Shown here: positions 1 to 7,674 of the stretch, one piece after another
Layout of the letters: every line of letters starts with the position of its first letter
Numbering within the stretch: the stretch's first letter is position 1
Origin: CAZDGK01 sp964505035
GTDB lineage: Bacteria; Patescibacteriota; Saccharimonadia; UBA4664
Assembly: GCA_964505035.1 (NCBI GenBank)
Contig: CAZDGK010000006.1
Span: 1-41,213 of the forward strand
DNA: 41,213 nucleotides
Direction of reading: 5' to 3'
Translations under genes and position numbers: made by a program
Notes under the pieces: generated by a model
What the model was told of the DNA's origin: nothing
The model's input: only the letters and a program-made list of their open reading frames with translations
Database searches by the model: none

Positions 1-710
1 CCACTTTTTTTTTTAATGTTACGCCTACCACGTAGATCTACACCTGGATTTACACTTTTTCCGTACAGGTCGCTCTTCCGTTCTAAGCCCGTCGATCCAC
101 CGGTCAGCCTGGCCAAGTCCGCCTGGGAGTTGGTCAGGGCCAAAAACACATAAAACGACGCCAACAGCAACACGGGTGGCCCCACCGTTACCAGTTTGGA
201 GCGGGTGCTCATTAGGGCCTGAGCTGATACCGCCAAATGTCTCGAGCCAATTCGCAGCCACAAAAACGCAAAAAACGGAAACACCGTAATCACGTAGTAG
301 TTGATCTGCATCATCACCGCCGCCAGAGCTGAGGTGCTGCTATAAAACGGCTGCGAAGCCGAGACCAGCGACGACAAGATAAGTCCAGCTGCCAGCCACC
401 ACATGCCCCGCGCAATCTGCCCGTAGGCTCGCTTTGCTGCCGGGTCGCTCAATCGCCGGGAATACCGGTCCAACTCTAGCCAAGCGTAGTATCCAAAGCC
501 AAAAGCCAAAAACAACAGGCCCACAATCGACAGCGACAGCAGCACCACGACGACCAGGGGGAAGTGATATTGGTTGTTCGAGCTCGATTGTGTGTGCGGC
601 GCCGTCACCGCCAGGATGATATAAGCCGCCACAGCGCCCAGTACCATGTATAAGTAGCTGCGCTGCTTGGGCGTCATTGGTTCGCGAAGGCGTTTCAGGG
701 CGGCTTCCAC
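1..710 (-). CDS. Polytopic membrane protein, 3' end beyond window
   Basis: The reading frame is open from a GTG at 710 to the window edge, about 236 residues. AAGGAG, placed 6 bases before this GTG, lies inside the last codons of the upstream receiver gene, whose TAG ends directly before the GTG, so the two are probably translationally coupled. An ATG at 677 is a weaker alternative. The protein shows at least four hydrophobic segments (around residues 21-34, 52-75, 105-120 and 133-155, plus one near 185-200) separated by short charged loops, and no soluble domain is visible. I do not recognise the family. Its coupling to a receiver protein suggests a membrane partner in signalling, which is inference. 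A run of ten T (positions 5-14) near the window edge could hide an indel. Confidence 0.65.
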   Translation of the reverse strand, partial: MEAALKRLREPMTPKQRSYLYMVLGAVAAYIILAVTAPHTQSSSNNQYHFPLVVVVLLSLSIVGLLFLAFGFGYYAWLELDRYSRRLSDPAAKRAYGQIARGMWWLAAGLILSSLVSASQPFYSSTSALAAVMMQINYYVITVFPFFAFLWLRIGSRHLAVSAQALMSTRSKLVTVGPPVLLLASFYVFLALTNSQADLARLTGGSTGLERKSDLYGKSVNPGVDLRGRRNIKKKS

Positions 711-1079
711 CTACGGCTCCTTAAGTGTGTTAGCCACCACGTCCGCTACCTCCTGCGGGTTGAGGTTCGATTTGGTGAGGTGGTGTGACACCCCTAGCTC
801 ATTAGCCTGCTCGATGAACTTCGGGCTGTTGAAGTTGCTGCAGATAATGATCTTGGTCTTGGGATGCTGCTTGGGTCCGAACGCCTGCAGAAACTCCATA
901 CCGCTCATATGAGGCAGTAGCAAGTCGACCATAATCAGATCATACTTGTCATGCTTGGCCTTCTCCAGGGCCGCAAATCCGTCACTTACCACTTCCACTT
1001 GGTGGCCCTCCTGTTCCAGGACGGCCTTGTATATCATCTGGAGGCTTTCATAATCCTCGATGACGAGTATTCTTGCCAT
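711..1079 (-). CDS. Stand-alone receiver-domain response regulator
   Basis: This 122-residue protein is a single CheY-like receiver without an output domain. It has the acidic pair E8/D9, the phospho-acceptor D52 in MVDLLLP, S81 at the switch Thr/Ser position and the conserved lysine K103. It should accept a phosphate from a histidine kinase and signal by protein-protein contact. It is one of four such receivers in the window. AGGT precedes the ATG by 6 bases. It is followed without a gap by the membrane-protein gene on the same strand. The cognate kinase is unknown, although two related kinases lie within 15 kb. Confidence 0.9.
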   Translation of the reverse strand: MARILVIEDYESLQMIYKAVLEQEGHQVEVVSDGFAALEKAKHDKYDLIMVDLLLPHMSGMEFLQAFGPKQHPKTKIIICSNFNSPKFIEQANELGVSHHLTKSNLNPQEVADVVANTLKEP

Positions 1080-1125
1080 GTGCTACCTGTTAAAATGCAC
1101 CCATTTTAGAACAAGCGTAAGGATT

Positions 1126-1155
1126 TTGGTATAGGAAAATTTCTAATGGTATGAT
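1126..1155 (+). promoter_or_regulatory. Promoter placed for a leaderless mRNA
   Basis: TTGGTA (1126-1131), an 18-base spacer and TATGAT (1150-1155) are followed after exactly 6 bases by the ATG at 1162. Transcription would start at or next to the start codon. No Shine-Dalgarno sequence is present. Confidence 0.6.
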
Positions 1156-1161
1156 TAGGGT

Positions 1162-1566
1162 ATGACTGAGCACGCCCATGTCCGCCATCCGCGCGAGCTG
1201 TTGGCAAGTCGCCGCCAAACCGCCAAGCGCCAGAATCGCGTGCTCTACATCAATGATCTCATTCTCACTTGGATCACCAATCACGTCCTAGCCTCCGTCG
1301 TTTTGTTTGATATCGCCCTCATCGTGCCGCTCCTCGTCCTGCAAGCCCCCGACAGCATCAAGATCACCCTCGGCGTCATCAGCGGCAGCTGGATCCAGTG
1401 GTGGGCGCTGCCGGCCCTGCAGCGCAGCCAGAACAAAACCCAGGCCCAAAACGACGCCAAAGCCGACACCGACCATGAGACCCTGACCTACCTCGCCAAT
1501 CTCCAGGACCAGCAAATGGCAGAGCTGGCCGCCATAAAGGACGCGCTAAGCCGTCCCAAAGCCTAA
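1162..1566 (+). CDS. Small two-helix membrane protein, DUF1003/iron-permease-like tail
   Basis: The protein has 134 residues: a basic N-terminus, two hydrophobic segments (about 42-60 and 66-84) and a hydrophilic C-terminal helix. The stretch around residues 84-115 (ALPALQRSQNKTQAQNDAKA, then repeated D and L) resembles the post-membrane helix of DUF1003 or low-affinity iron-permease proteins. That is a motif impression only. The start is fixed by a -10 box 6 bases upstream, implying a leaderless message. The next gene begins 5 bases after the stop, so the two probably form an operon. Function is unknown. Confidence 0.75.
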   Translation: MTEHAHVRHPRELLASRRQTAKRQNRVLYINDLILTWITNHVLASVVLFDIALIVPLLVLQAPDSIKITLGVISGSWIQWWALPALQRSQNKTQAQNDAKADTDHETLTYLANLQDQQMAELAAIKDALSRPKA

Positions 1567-1571
1567 GCCGT

Positions 1572-1886
1572 ATGCCACACGCCGTCAGTCATGCCCGCCT
1601 CAACCGGCCGATCACACGCCGCCAAGCCACCAAGGCGGTCGATGGCATAGCCTATGCCACGGGCGTGGCCGGCAATATCGCCGTCCTGCCCCAGATCTTC
1701 CAGGCCTGGAACGGCCCGGCGCCTGGGCTGGCCGTCCTCACTTGGTTCTTCTTCATCTTTATTGGGCTCATTTGGCTCACCTACGCCATCCTGCATCGCC
1801 AGAAGCCGCTCATCTTCTCGCAATCCATTTCCATCTGCGGCAGCATTGCCGTAGTCACTGGCTGGGCCCTGCACAATCTCAGTTAG
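1572..1886 (+). CDS. PQ-loop (SemiSWEET-like) small membrane protein
   Basis: This 104-residue protein has three predicted transmembrane helices (about 25-45, 54-74 and 82-100). A PQ-loop signature, LPQIFQAW, follows the first helix at residues 38-46. Length, helix count and motif fit bacterial SemiSWEETs, which work as dimers and pass small sugars or similar solutes across the cytoplasmic membrane. No substrate can be read from the sequence. It lies 5 bases after the upstream membrane-protein gene, probably in the same transcript. It could instead be an uncharacterised PQ-loop protein that is not a sugar transporter. Confidence 0.8.
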   Translation: MPHAVSHARLNRPITRRQATKAVDGIAYATGVAGNIAVLPQIFQAWNGPAPGLAVLTWFFFIFIGLIWLTYAILHRQKPLIFSQSISICGSIAVVTGWALHNLS

Positions 1887-1991
1887 GCGCTGACCTGTCT
1901 TCGGACATTTAACCAAGAACTTTGGCTTAAATAGTGCTTCCCTTTCGCAATGGGCCTCGTGTATATTACACGTACAAAGCAAAGGATTTAC

Positions 1992-2399
1992 GTGGCTAAG
2001 ATTCTCATCATCGAAGATGACGCGCTCCTGTCGCGGATGTACCAGACTATCTTTACCTCCAGTGGCTACCAGGTAGATTTAGCGGTCGATGGTGAAGCCG
2101 GTCTCGCCCAGGCTCGCAACGGCGGCCCCACGCTCATCCTGCTCGATGTCATGATGCCCAAGCTCAACGGCCTGGAGGTGCTCGAGCGCCTCAAAGGCGA
2201 CCCGGAGCTCAGGGACATCCCCGTTGTCGTCCTTACCAATCTCGCTGGCAACACCGACGTCCAGCGCGCGCTCGAGCTTGGCGCGGTTCGCTACATCATC
2301 AAGAGCGAGCACCGCCCGCGCCAGGTCGAGGAAATCGTCCGCGGCATCCTGGCCGGCTACACCCGCAACGACGTCCCGCCGCCAGCTCCCGTGCAGTAG
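1992..2399 (+). CDS. Stand-alone receiver-domain response regulator
   Basis: The protein has 135 residues and is a CheY-like receiver with E8/D9/D10, phospho-acceptor D52 in LLDVMMPK, T82 and K104, followed by a short Pro-rich tail. I chose the GTG at 1992 because AAAGGA (1981-1986) is correctly spaced and the domain begins immediately (MAKILIIEDD). An upstream in-frame ATG at 1950 would add 14 residues unlike any receiver. No DNA-binding output domain is present. It is convergent with the terpene-cyclase-like gene, whose stop lies 3 bases away. Confidence 0.9.
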   Translation: MAKILIIEDDALLSRMYQTIFTSSGYQVDLAVDGEAGLAQARNGGPTLILLDVMMPKLNGLEVLERLKGDPELRDIPVVVLTNLAGNTDVQRALELGAVRYIIKSEHRPRQVEEIVRGILAGYTRNDVPPPAPVQ

Positions 2400-2402
2400 C
2401 AG

Positions 2403-4349
2403 CTACTCGGCCCGGTATGTCCGCAGAAACTCCGCCATTTGTTGCCGCTGTCTATCCGCCTCGCGGGTGGCTTGCTCGATCGGCGCCAGCACCGCCTCTA
2501 GCACCTCTGGCCGCCCAATCATCGTGGCCCGAGTCAGCGCGCCCCGCGCCTGTACCAGCTCCGCGAAAATCCGTTCATGCACCTGGCTGGTGCCGCGCTC
2601 CCAAAACTCCCGCTCCAGCCGCGCATACATCCCTGCCACGGAGCCACCGCGCCGCCCCACACCGGCCAGCAGCAGCGCCCCCACCGCATTAATCTGCCCC
2701 TTTTGCAGATCATCCTTCCAGTCATGCGCGTCGTCGCCTAGCTGCCGGGCGATCAAGAAATGCCAGAAGAATCGCTCCAAGGCCTGCGCTTCCGGGCTAT
2801 CAGTCGCGTAACCCAGCTCCAGCGTCAGCGCCAGACAGCCCAGGGCATGTCCCATCGACCGCTCGGCCAGGACCTGCAAACTTCCAAAGTCCGGTGCGGG
2901 CATTTTCAGCACATCACTCTGCCGCCGCGCCCGGCAGTGCGTCACTTCCCAGGCATTGGCCGCCTCCTGCCGGTCCAGCACCGCCCAGGCTAAGTCGCCA
3001 AACCCAGGCGTCCGCCCGGCCTCGCGCGTCAATGCCAGCACCAGCTCCCGCATCGCCACATTGGCACACGATAATAGTCGGGGGTCGCCCTCATCGTCCA
3101 AAAAGTCATCGTAGATGGTGTAGGCCACCCAGCCGTAGAAACTCAGCTGGCCCAGCTCCACCAGCCGGTCGTCACTGATGTCGCGGCCGGACTCGCCCAG
3201 AGCCGACCGGAACAAGTAGGGGAGCAGGGTAATCTGCTGAGCCGCCGGACCGCTCAGCAGCCGGTCGTGCAGCCGCCGCGCCGCCGCGCCAATCTCCGGC
3301 CCGGCCGCCTCCAGCCGCGCCATCGCGCCAGCCACCACCGCCCGGCTGATCTGCTCGGCCGCCTCGTCCCGCCGCCGCGGTGGACCCGCCTCGTCGGCAC
3401 CTTCGCCGGCACCCTCACCGCCGCCACTGGCCGCCTCATACTTGGCCAACGCTTCCAGCACCAATGCCGCCGTCAGGGCGCGCGCACCGGCCACGTACTG
3501 CTGGCCCTCCAGCGCTGGGTCGATGCAAAACGCCTCCGCCCGCACCTCCTCTAGTCCCTGCAGCCACTCTGCCGCCTCAGCCACCTCCTCGGCCGCCGCG
3601 CCCAGGTTCAATGCCGCGCTCACGCCCAGCGCCGTATTTAGCGCCCCGTCCTGCTGGCCGCCCAGGCGCTGCAACACCGCGGCCAACAATCGCTCTCGCT
3701 GCCCACCCCGGTACCACCGCGACAAGAAGTACTCGATCGGCTGCGGCCCCGGATAGTACGGCGAGCTCACGTCGCCCGCCGCCATCCGCTCGTCCGCCAG
3801 CGCCTCCAGGTTTGGTAGCTCCACTCCGTGCAGCTTCAGCATGTAGGCAATGTTCGCGTTCACCGCCAGGTCAACATCCTGCCAGTGCGCGTGCGACTCC
3901 GGCGTCACCAGCCATGTGCGGTACGGCCCACCCTCTGCCGTCTCCGTGCTGGTCAGCGACGCCACCACGTGCCCCAGCACCGCGCCGGTCACTACCTGCG
4001 GCCGTGCCAGCGTCAGCGCGATGAGCGCGCAGCTCGTGTCGTCCCAATCATCCGGGTACGGCTGGCTCTTAGCTTCTGCCGCCTCCCGCGCCCAGTAGTT
4101 AAACGACCACTCACGTCCGCGTTGCTTCAGCAGCCACGCCACCGCTCGCTCGCGCACCCGCCGCACGGCTGCCCCCTTCACGCCCGCCAGCGCTCCCACC
4201 ATCAGCGCCACCACAAATGTCGTCTGGTACTCCTTGGCATCCGCACCAAACTGCTCGCCCCGTGGCACCGAATAGCTCACAAACGACCCGTCTGGCAGCT
4301 GATCGTCTGCCAAAATCTCCGCCAGCCTCTCCGCCCACCGCTGCTTCAT
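2403..4349 (-). CDS. Bifunctional-type terpene cyclase with class II and class I motifs
   Basis: This is a 648-residue, two-part protein. The N-terminal part (about 1-305) is a helical-repeat region with aromatic blocks (GSFVSY at 21-26, WSFNYW at 81-86, SPYYPG at 196-201). It contains D101-W-D103-D104-T, matching the DxDD(T) acid motif of class II (protonation-initiated) terpene cyclases. After an Ala/Gly/Glu-rich linker (about 308-330), the C-terminal part is a class I isoprenoid fold with D414-D415-F-L-D418 (DDxxD) and a second acidic motif D539-D540-x2-D543-x3-D547 near the NSE/DTE position. A polyprenyl synthase is divergently transcribed 57 bases away, which would supply the prenyl diphosphate. 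A single-function enzyme with one dead site is possible. Product unknown. Confidence 0.75.
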   Translation of the reverse strand: MKQRWAERLAEILADDQLPDGSFVSYSVPRGEQFGADAKEYQTTFVVALMVGALAGVKGAAVRRVRERAVAWLLKQRGREWSFNYWAREAAEAKSQPYPDDWDDTSCALIALTLARPQVVTGAVLGHVVASLTSTETAEGGPYRTWLVTPESHAHWQDVDLAVNANIAYMLKLHGVELPNLEALADERMAAGDVSSPYYPGPQPIEYFLSRWYRGGQRERLLAAVLQRLGGQQDGALNTALGVSAALNLGAAAEEVAEAAEWLQGLEEVRAEAFCIDPALEGQQYVAGARALTAALVLEALAKYEAASGGGEGAGEGADEAGPPRRRDEAAEQISRAVVAGAMARLEAAGPEIGAAARRLHDRLLSGPAAQQITLLPYLFRSALGESGRDISDDRLVELGQLSFYGWVAYTIYDDFLDDEGDPRLLSCANVAMRELVLALTREAGRTPGFGDLAWAVLDRQEAANAWEVTHCRARRQSDVLKMPAPDFGSLQVLAERSMGHALGCLALTLELGYATDSPEAQALERFFWHFLIARQLGDDAHDWKDDLQKGQINAVGALLLAGVGRRGGSVAGMYARLEREFWERGTSQVHERIFAELVQARGALTRATMIGRPEVLEAVLAPIEQATREADRQRQQMAEFLRTYRAE

Positions 4350-4393
4350 AACTTTACGTTAAGGCAAATTCTCCCGCTTGGGCAACTTTTCAT

Positions 4394-4399
4394 TATACT
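4394..4399 (+). promoter_or_regulatory. -10 box of a leaderless promoter
   Basis: TATACT ends 7 bases before the ATG at 4407, so transcription should begin at about that codon. No convincing -35 box is visible upstream. The divergent cyclase gene starts at 4349, so both promoters lie within about 50 bases. Confidence 0.45.
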
Positions 4400-4406
4400 T
4401 ATGCTT

Positions 4407-5501
4407 ATGAAGGCCAGAGCTACCAGCCAGTCTGCCGCTCTCGATGCTGCCAGCTTCAAGCAGGCCATCGATGCCGAGCTCACGCGCCTCTTCTCCGACG
4501 CCATCGCCACTGCCCAAACCATCGACCCGGCCTACGCCCAGTTGCTCATCGTCACCCGCGACACGCTGCTGGCCGGCGGCAAACGCCTGCGGCCGTATAT
4601 CTCGCACCTTGCCTACACCGGCCTCGGCGGCACCGATCCGCGCGCCTTCACGCCCATCGCCGCCAGTCAGGAATTGCTACATCATTTCCTGCTCATCCAC
4701 GATGACATCATCGATCGCGACCTCACCCGCCATGGCGGCCCCAATGTCCAGGGCAATTACCTCGAGCACTTCACCAAGCAGGGCCTCTCCGCGGCCGACG
4801 CCATGCACTATGCCGAGTCCTTCGCCCTCATGGCCGGCAACGCCGCCTGCGCCCTGGGGCTGCAAGCCGTCACCGATGCGCCCGTCGATCCCACTCGCAA
4901 GCTCGAGGCTCTCCAGTGCATCCAGCGCATGCTATTTGAAATCATGGGTGGCGAGCTCATGGACGTCGACATGGCCATCACCGGCCGGCCATCCTCGCCC
5001 GAGCGCCTCCTGGCTATCTGCCAGTACAAAACCGCCAGCTACAGCTTCCAGACCCCGCTGCGACTCGGCGCCATCCTGGCCGGTGCGTCCGACAGCACCC
5101 AGGAGCAACTCCACCACTTTGGCCACTCGCTCGGCATTGCTTTCCAGCTGGCCGACGATCTGCTGGGCGTCTACGGCGACGAAGCCAAGCTTGGCAAACC
5201 CGTCACCAGCGACCTGCGCGAGGGCAAGCAAACCTTGCTCATCTACTATGCCTTCGAGCTGGTCAGCCCCGCCCAGGCCAAGCTCCTGCACAAGCATTGG
5301 GGCAACCGCCGTGCCGGCCTACCCGAGCTTGAGCAGGTCCGAGACATCTTGCATGATTGCGGCGCCCAAGCCAAAACCGCCGCCCTCGCCGACAATCACC
5401 TCCAGGACGCCCTTGTGATACTCGAAGCCATCCCGCTCTCGTCACCCGTCAAATCTGAGCTGACCCGCCTAGCTCGCTATAGCGTCAATCGCGAGCACTA
5501 A
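4407..5501 (+). CDS. Polyprenyl diphosphate synthase (trans-prenyltransferase)
   Basis: This roughly 364-residue enzyme should condense isopentenyl diphosphate with an allylic diphosphate to make a linear prenyl diphosphate. Family signatures are present in order: GGKRLRPY, the first Asp-rich motif HDDIIDRD followed by RHGGPN, GGELMDVD, and the second Asp-rich motif FQLADDLLG with YGDE. Chain length cannot be set reliably. The residues before the first motif are LHHFLLI, without an obvious short-chain signature. Two ATGs lie close together (4401 and 4407). The -10 box position favours 4407. The frame is open far upstream but that part is the complement of the cyclase gene. It probably feeds the divergent cyclase. 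Confidence 0.9.
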   Translation: MKARATSQSAALDAASFKQAIDAELTRLFSDAIATAQTIDPAYAQLLIVTRDTLLAGGKRLRPYISHLAYTGLGGTDPRAFTPIAASQELLHHFLLIHDDIIDRDLTRHGGPNVQGNYLEHFTKQGLSAADAMHYAESFALMAGNAACALGLQAVTDAPVDPTRKLEALQCIQRMLFEIMGGELMDVDMAITGRPSSPERLLAICQYKTASYSFQTPLRLGAILAGASDSTQEQLHHFGHSLGIAFQLADDLLGVYGDEAKLGKPVTSDLREGKQTLLIYYAFELVSPAQAKLLHKHWGNRRAGLPELEQVRDILHDCGAQAKTAALADNHLQDALVILEAIPLSSPVKSELTRLARYSVNREH

Positions 5502-5574
5502 AATAGCCCGTAAAAAGGCCTATAAAGCTTATGCTTAACATATTGTTTCATGCTACTATTAACAAGGACGTTAC

Positions 5575-5638
5575 GGTTGGTTATGTAGGGTCGCCAATCC
5601 ACTCATCCAGTCGTTGCCATCGAGTGGTCTCAGCTGGA
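5575..5638 (+). other. Potentially structured 5' leader (pseudoknot-capable)
   Basis: Between 5501 and the strong ribosome-binding site at about 5679-5686 lies about 180 bases without a gene. GGTTGG (5575-5580) can pair with CCAATC (5594-5599, one G-U). CCACTC (5599-5604) pairs with GAGTGG (5622-5627). TCCAGT inside that loop (5606-5611) pairs with GCTGGA (5633-5638, one G-U). The last two stems interlock like an H-type pseudoknot. The motif matches no leader class I know, and chance pairing is possible. Confidence 0.3.
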
Positions 5639-5692
5639 CACCAAATAGCCGGGAGGCTTCTTGGTGAATTTAATAGAAAGGAGGGAAAAGGT

Positions 5693-5760
5693 ATGAGTGA
5701 AGTGTTAAAGAAGGCACTGACCGACAAAAGTGCCCGCAGCGACAGTAGTCTGCAAACGAC
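5693..5760 (+). CDS. Start of a gene interrupted by an assembly gap
   Basis: An ATG at 5693 follows AAAGGAGGGAAAAGGT, a strong Shine-Dalgarno sequence. It opens 22 codons (MSEVLKKALTDKSARSDSSL, then QT) before the 100-N gap. The histidine-kinase C-terminus on the other side of the gap is on the same strand, so this may be its N-terminus. The gap length is unknown, so the link and frame cannot be shown. The polar, lysine-rich N-terminus does not look like a membrane segment. Confidence 0.55.
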
Positions 5761-5860
5761 NNNNNNNNNNNNNNNNNNNNNNNNNNNNNNNNNNNNNNNN
5801 NNNNNNNNNNNNNNNNNNNNNNNNNNNNNNNNNNNNNNNNNNNNNNNNNNNNNNNNNNNN
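5761..5860. other. Assembly gap of 100 N
   Basis: Exactly 100 N, the conventional size for a gap of unknown length. The flanks do not share sequence, so real sequence is missing. It falls inside or next to a histidine-kinase gene whose C-terminal half closely resembles the kinase at 13159-15360. Paralogy is a plausible cause of the break. Confidence 0.95.
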
Positions 5861-5861
5861 C

Positions 5862-6647
5862 GAAGCTACCGCCCGGCTACGCACCGCCAATGAAAACCTC
5901 AAGGTCCTCGACAAGGCCAAAGATGACTTCATCAGCATGGCCAGTCATCAGCTCGGCACGCCGCTCACGGCCATCACGGGCTACCTGTCCATGTCGCTCG
6001 ACACCGACAAAAACAACATGACCACCCAGCAGCGCGAATTCGTCAGCTATGCGGTCGAGGCTGCCGAGCGGATGACCGCCATGTCCATGGACCTGCTCAA
6101 TGTCAGCCGCCTCAGCTCCGGCCGCTTTATGATCGAGCGCCAGCCCGTCGACCTGGCTACCCTTGTCGATCAGGAGGTCCATCAGCTCCTCCCGGCCGCC
6201 GACCGCAACGGTGTCAAGCTCGAGTATGTCGCGCCGGCCACACCCTTACCGCAGCTGCAGATCGACGAGAGCAAAACTCGCCAGGTCATCATGAACTTCA
6301 TCGACAATGCCATCTACTACACCCCACATGGCCGGGTCGTGGTGGCGCTCGAGCGGATGGGGAACAATCTCCGGTTCACGGTCACCGACAATGGTATTGG
6401 TGTGCCCCCGGCCGAGCAGGACAAGCTGTTTGCCAAGTTTTACCGCGCCGAAAACGCCAAGAAGACCCGGCCCGATGGTACTGGTTTGGGGCTCTACCTA
6501 GCCAAACGTGTCATCGAGGACCAGGGCGGCCAGATCGTCTTCCACTCCGAGGAGGGCAAGGGCAGTACCTTCGGCTTCGACATGCCCATCCCGGCCGGCG
6601 CCATCCCGGCCACCCCGGCCGCTCCGCCCGCCCCTCCGGCCAAATAG
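5862..6647 (+). CDS. Sensor histidine kinase, C-terminal part
   Basis: About 261 residues remain after the gap: a coiled linker, a HisKA dimerisation/phospho-acceptor domain (H-box ASHQLGTPLTAI), then HATPase_c with MNFIDNAIYY (N-box), DNGIGVP (G1), FAKFYRAE (F-box) and DGTGLGLYLAK (G2), ending in an Ala/Pro-rich tail. The usual arginine of the H-box (HQLRTP) is glycine here, unlike the paralogue at 13159-15360, which otherwise shares long stretches with it. The phospho-accepting His is intact. Sensor region and true start are lost in the gap. A PLD-like gene follows 34 bases later. Confidence 0.85.
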   Translation, partial: EATARLRTANENLKVLDKAKDDFISMASHQLGTPLTAITGYLSMSLDTDKNNMTTQQREFVSYAVEAAERMTAMSMDLLNVSRLSSGRFMIERQPVDLATLVDQEVHQLLPAADRNGVKLEYVAPATPLPQLQIDESKTRQVIMNFIDNAIYYTPHGRVVVALERMGNNLRFTVTDNGIGVPPAEQDKLFAKFYRAENAKKTRPDGTGLGLYLAKRVIEDQGGQIVFHSEEGKGSTFGFDMPIPAGAIPATPAAPPAPPAK

Positions 6648-6681
6648 TCAACTAATCGGATATATGCAATAATTGGCCAGC

Positions 6682-7674
6682 ATGTTCCAAGTATTACCAG
6701 CTCCAGATTACCGTGATGCGCTCGTGCGCGACCTCCAAACCGCCAAGCACCGGGTAGTCATCGTGGTCCACCTGTTCCTGTGGGATGACGATACTCAGCC
6801 GGTCTTCGACGCGCTCGAAGCCGCTGCCCGCCGGGGGGTGCAGATGCAGGTGGTGTTCGATACTTTCACGCGCTACTCCGTCACCCGCGGCCTGCTGCCC
6901 TATAATCCGCTGCGCTCGCCGGACCCCAAGCGCCTGGCCGCCACCCTGGCCGGCTTTGACCGCCTGCGCGCCGCCGGTGCCGAGGTGGTGGAGCTGGGCA
7001 GCGTCGGGCGCTTCAACCCGTATCGCGGCCGCTGCCACGCCAAGTTTAGCGTGGTCGACGATATCGCTTACTGCTTTGGTGGCACCAATTTGTACCGGGA
7101 GGGCATCACTCAGTCGCTCGACTACATGACCCGGCTCGAGCATGCCGGCCTGGCTTCTGAGCTATGCGCCACCGCTGCCACCATGGCGGGCGGTGGTCTT
7201 GCGCCCGACCACCGCTGGCGGCTCGACGCCGCCTCAGAGCTCCTGGTCGATCACGGCCAGCCGCGGGCATCCATTATTTATGACCAAGCCTGCGCCTACG
7301 CCGCCCAGGCCAAGCGCGTCTACTATGTGTCGCAGTTCTATCCCACCGGGCGCCTGGCCGGCCTGCTGCGCCGCAGCGACACCACCTGCTACACCAACCG
7401 CCCACGCCACACCACCCGTCATGTCGCCGCCATGCTCATCGCCGACCGCCTCAAAACCGGCCTCACCAACCACTACCGCCGCGACATCTTCCTGCACGCC
7501 AAATTTATTCTGTTTGAGCTGCGCGATGGTACACGGGCGCTGCTGGCCGGCTCCCACAACTTTTCCTGGCCGGGCGTACTGTTTGGCACTCAGGAGGTAG
7601 CCGTAGCCTCAACCGACCCCAAGCTGTGGCAGGCGCTCTATGACTACCTGCAGTCCGAGGTGGCGGCCCGATGA
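6682..7674 (+). CDS. Phospholipase D / cardiolipin-synthase-like protein
   Basis: The protein has 330 residues and two PLD-type catalytic motifs. The first is H119-A-K121 (HAKFSVVDD), followed by GGTNLY. The second is H272-A-K274 (HAKFILFE), followed by GSHNFS. In the second motif glutamate replaces the usual aspartate four residues after the lysine. Such proteins make or transfer phospholipid head groups (cardiolipin synthase) or cleave phosphodiesters. No signal peptide is seen. I chose ATG 6682; a TTG at 6673 would add three residues and neither has a clear Shine-Dalgarno. Its stop overlaps the FolD start (ATGA). Confidence 0.8.
   Translation: MFQVLPAPDYRDALVRDLQTAKHRVVIVVHLFLWDDDTQPVFDALEAAARRGVQMQVVFDTFTRYSVTRGLLPYNPLRSPDPKRLAATLAGFDRLRAAGAEVVELGSVGRFNPYRGRCHAKFSVVDDIAYCFGGTNLYREGITQSLDYMTRLEHAGLASELCATAATMAGGGLAPDHRWRLDAASELLVDHGQPRASIIYDQACAYAAQAKRVYYVSQFYPTGRLAGLLRRSDTTCYTNRPRHTTRHVAAMLIADRLKTGLTNHYRRDIFLHAKFILFELRDGTRALLAGSHNFSWPGVLFGTQEVAVASTDPKLWQALYDYLQSEVAAR

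Noticed and set aside
3828..4406. N-terminal extension of the polyprenyl synthase of about 190 residues
   Set aside because: It is the complement of the terpene-cyclase-like gene, is rich in Arg/His/Pro and has no fold; promoter and domain start point to 4407.
5531..5692. Coding sequence upstream of ATG 5693 in the same frame
   Set aside because: No ribosome-binding site, unlike any protein start; the region has paired stems and the strong Shine-Dalgarno is at 5679-5686.
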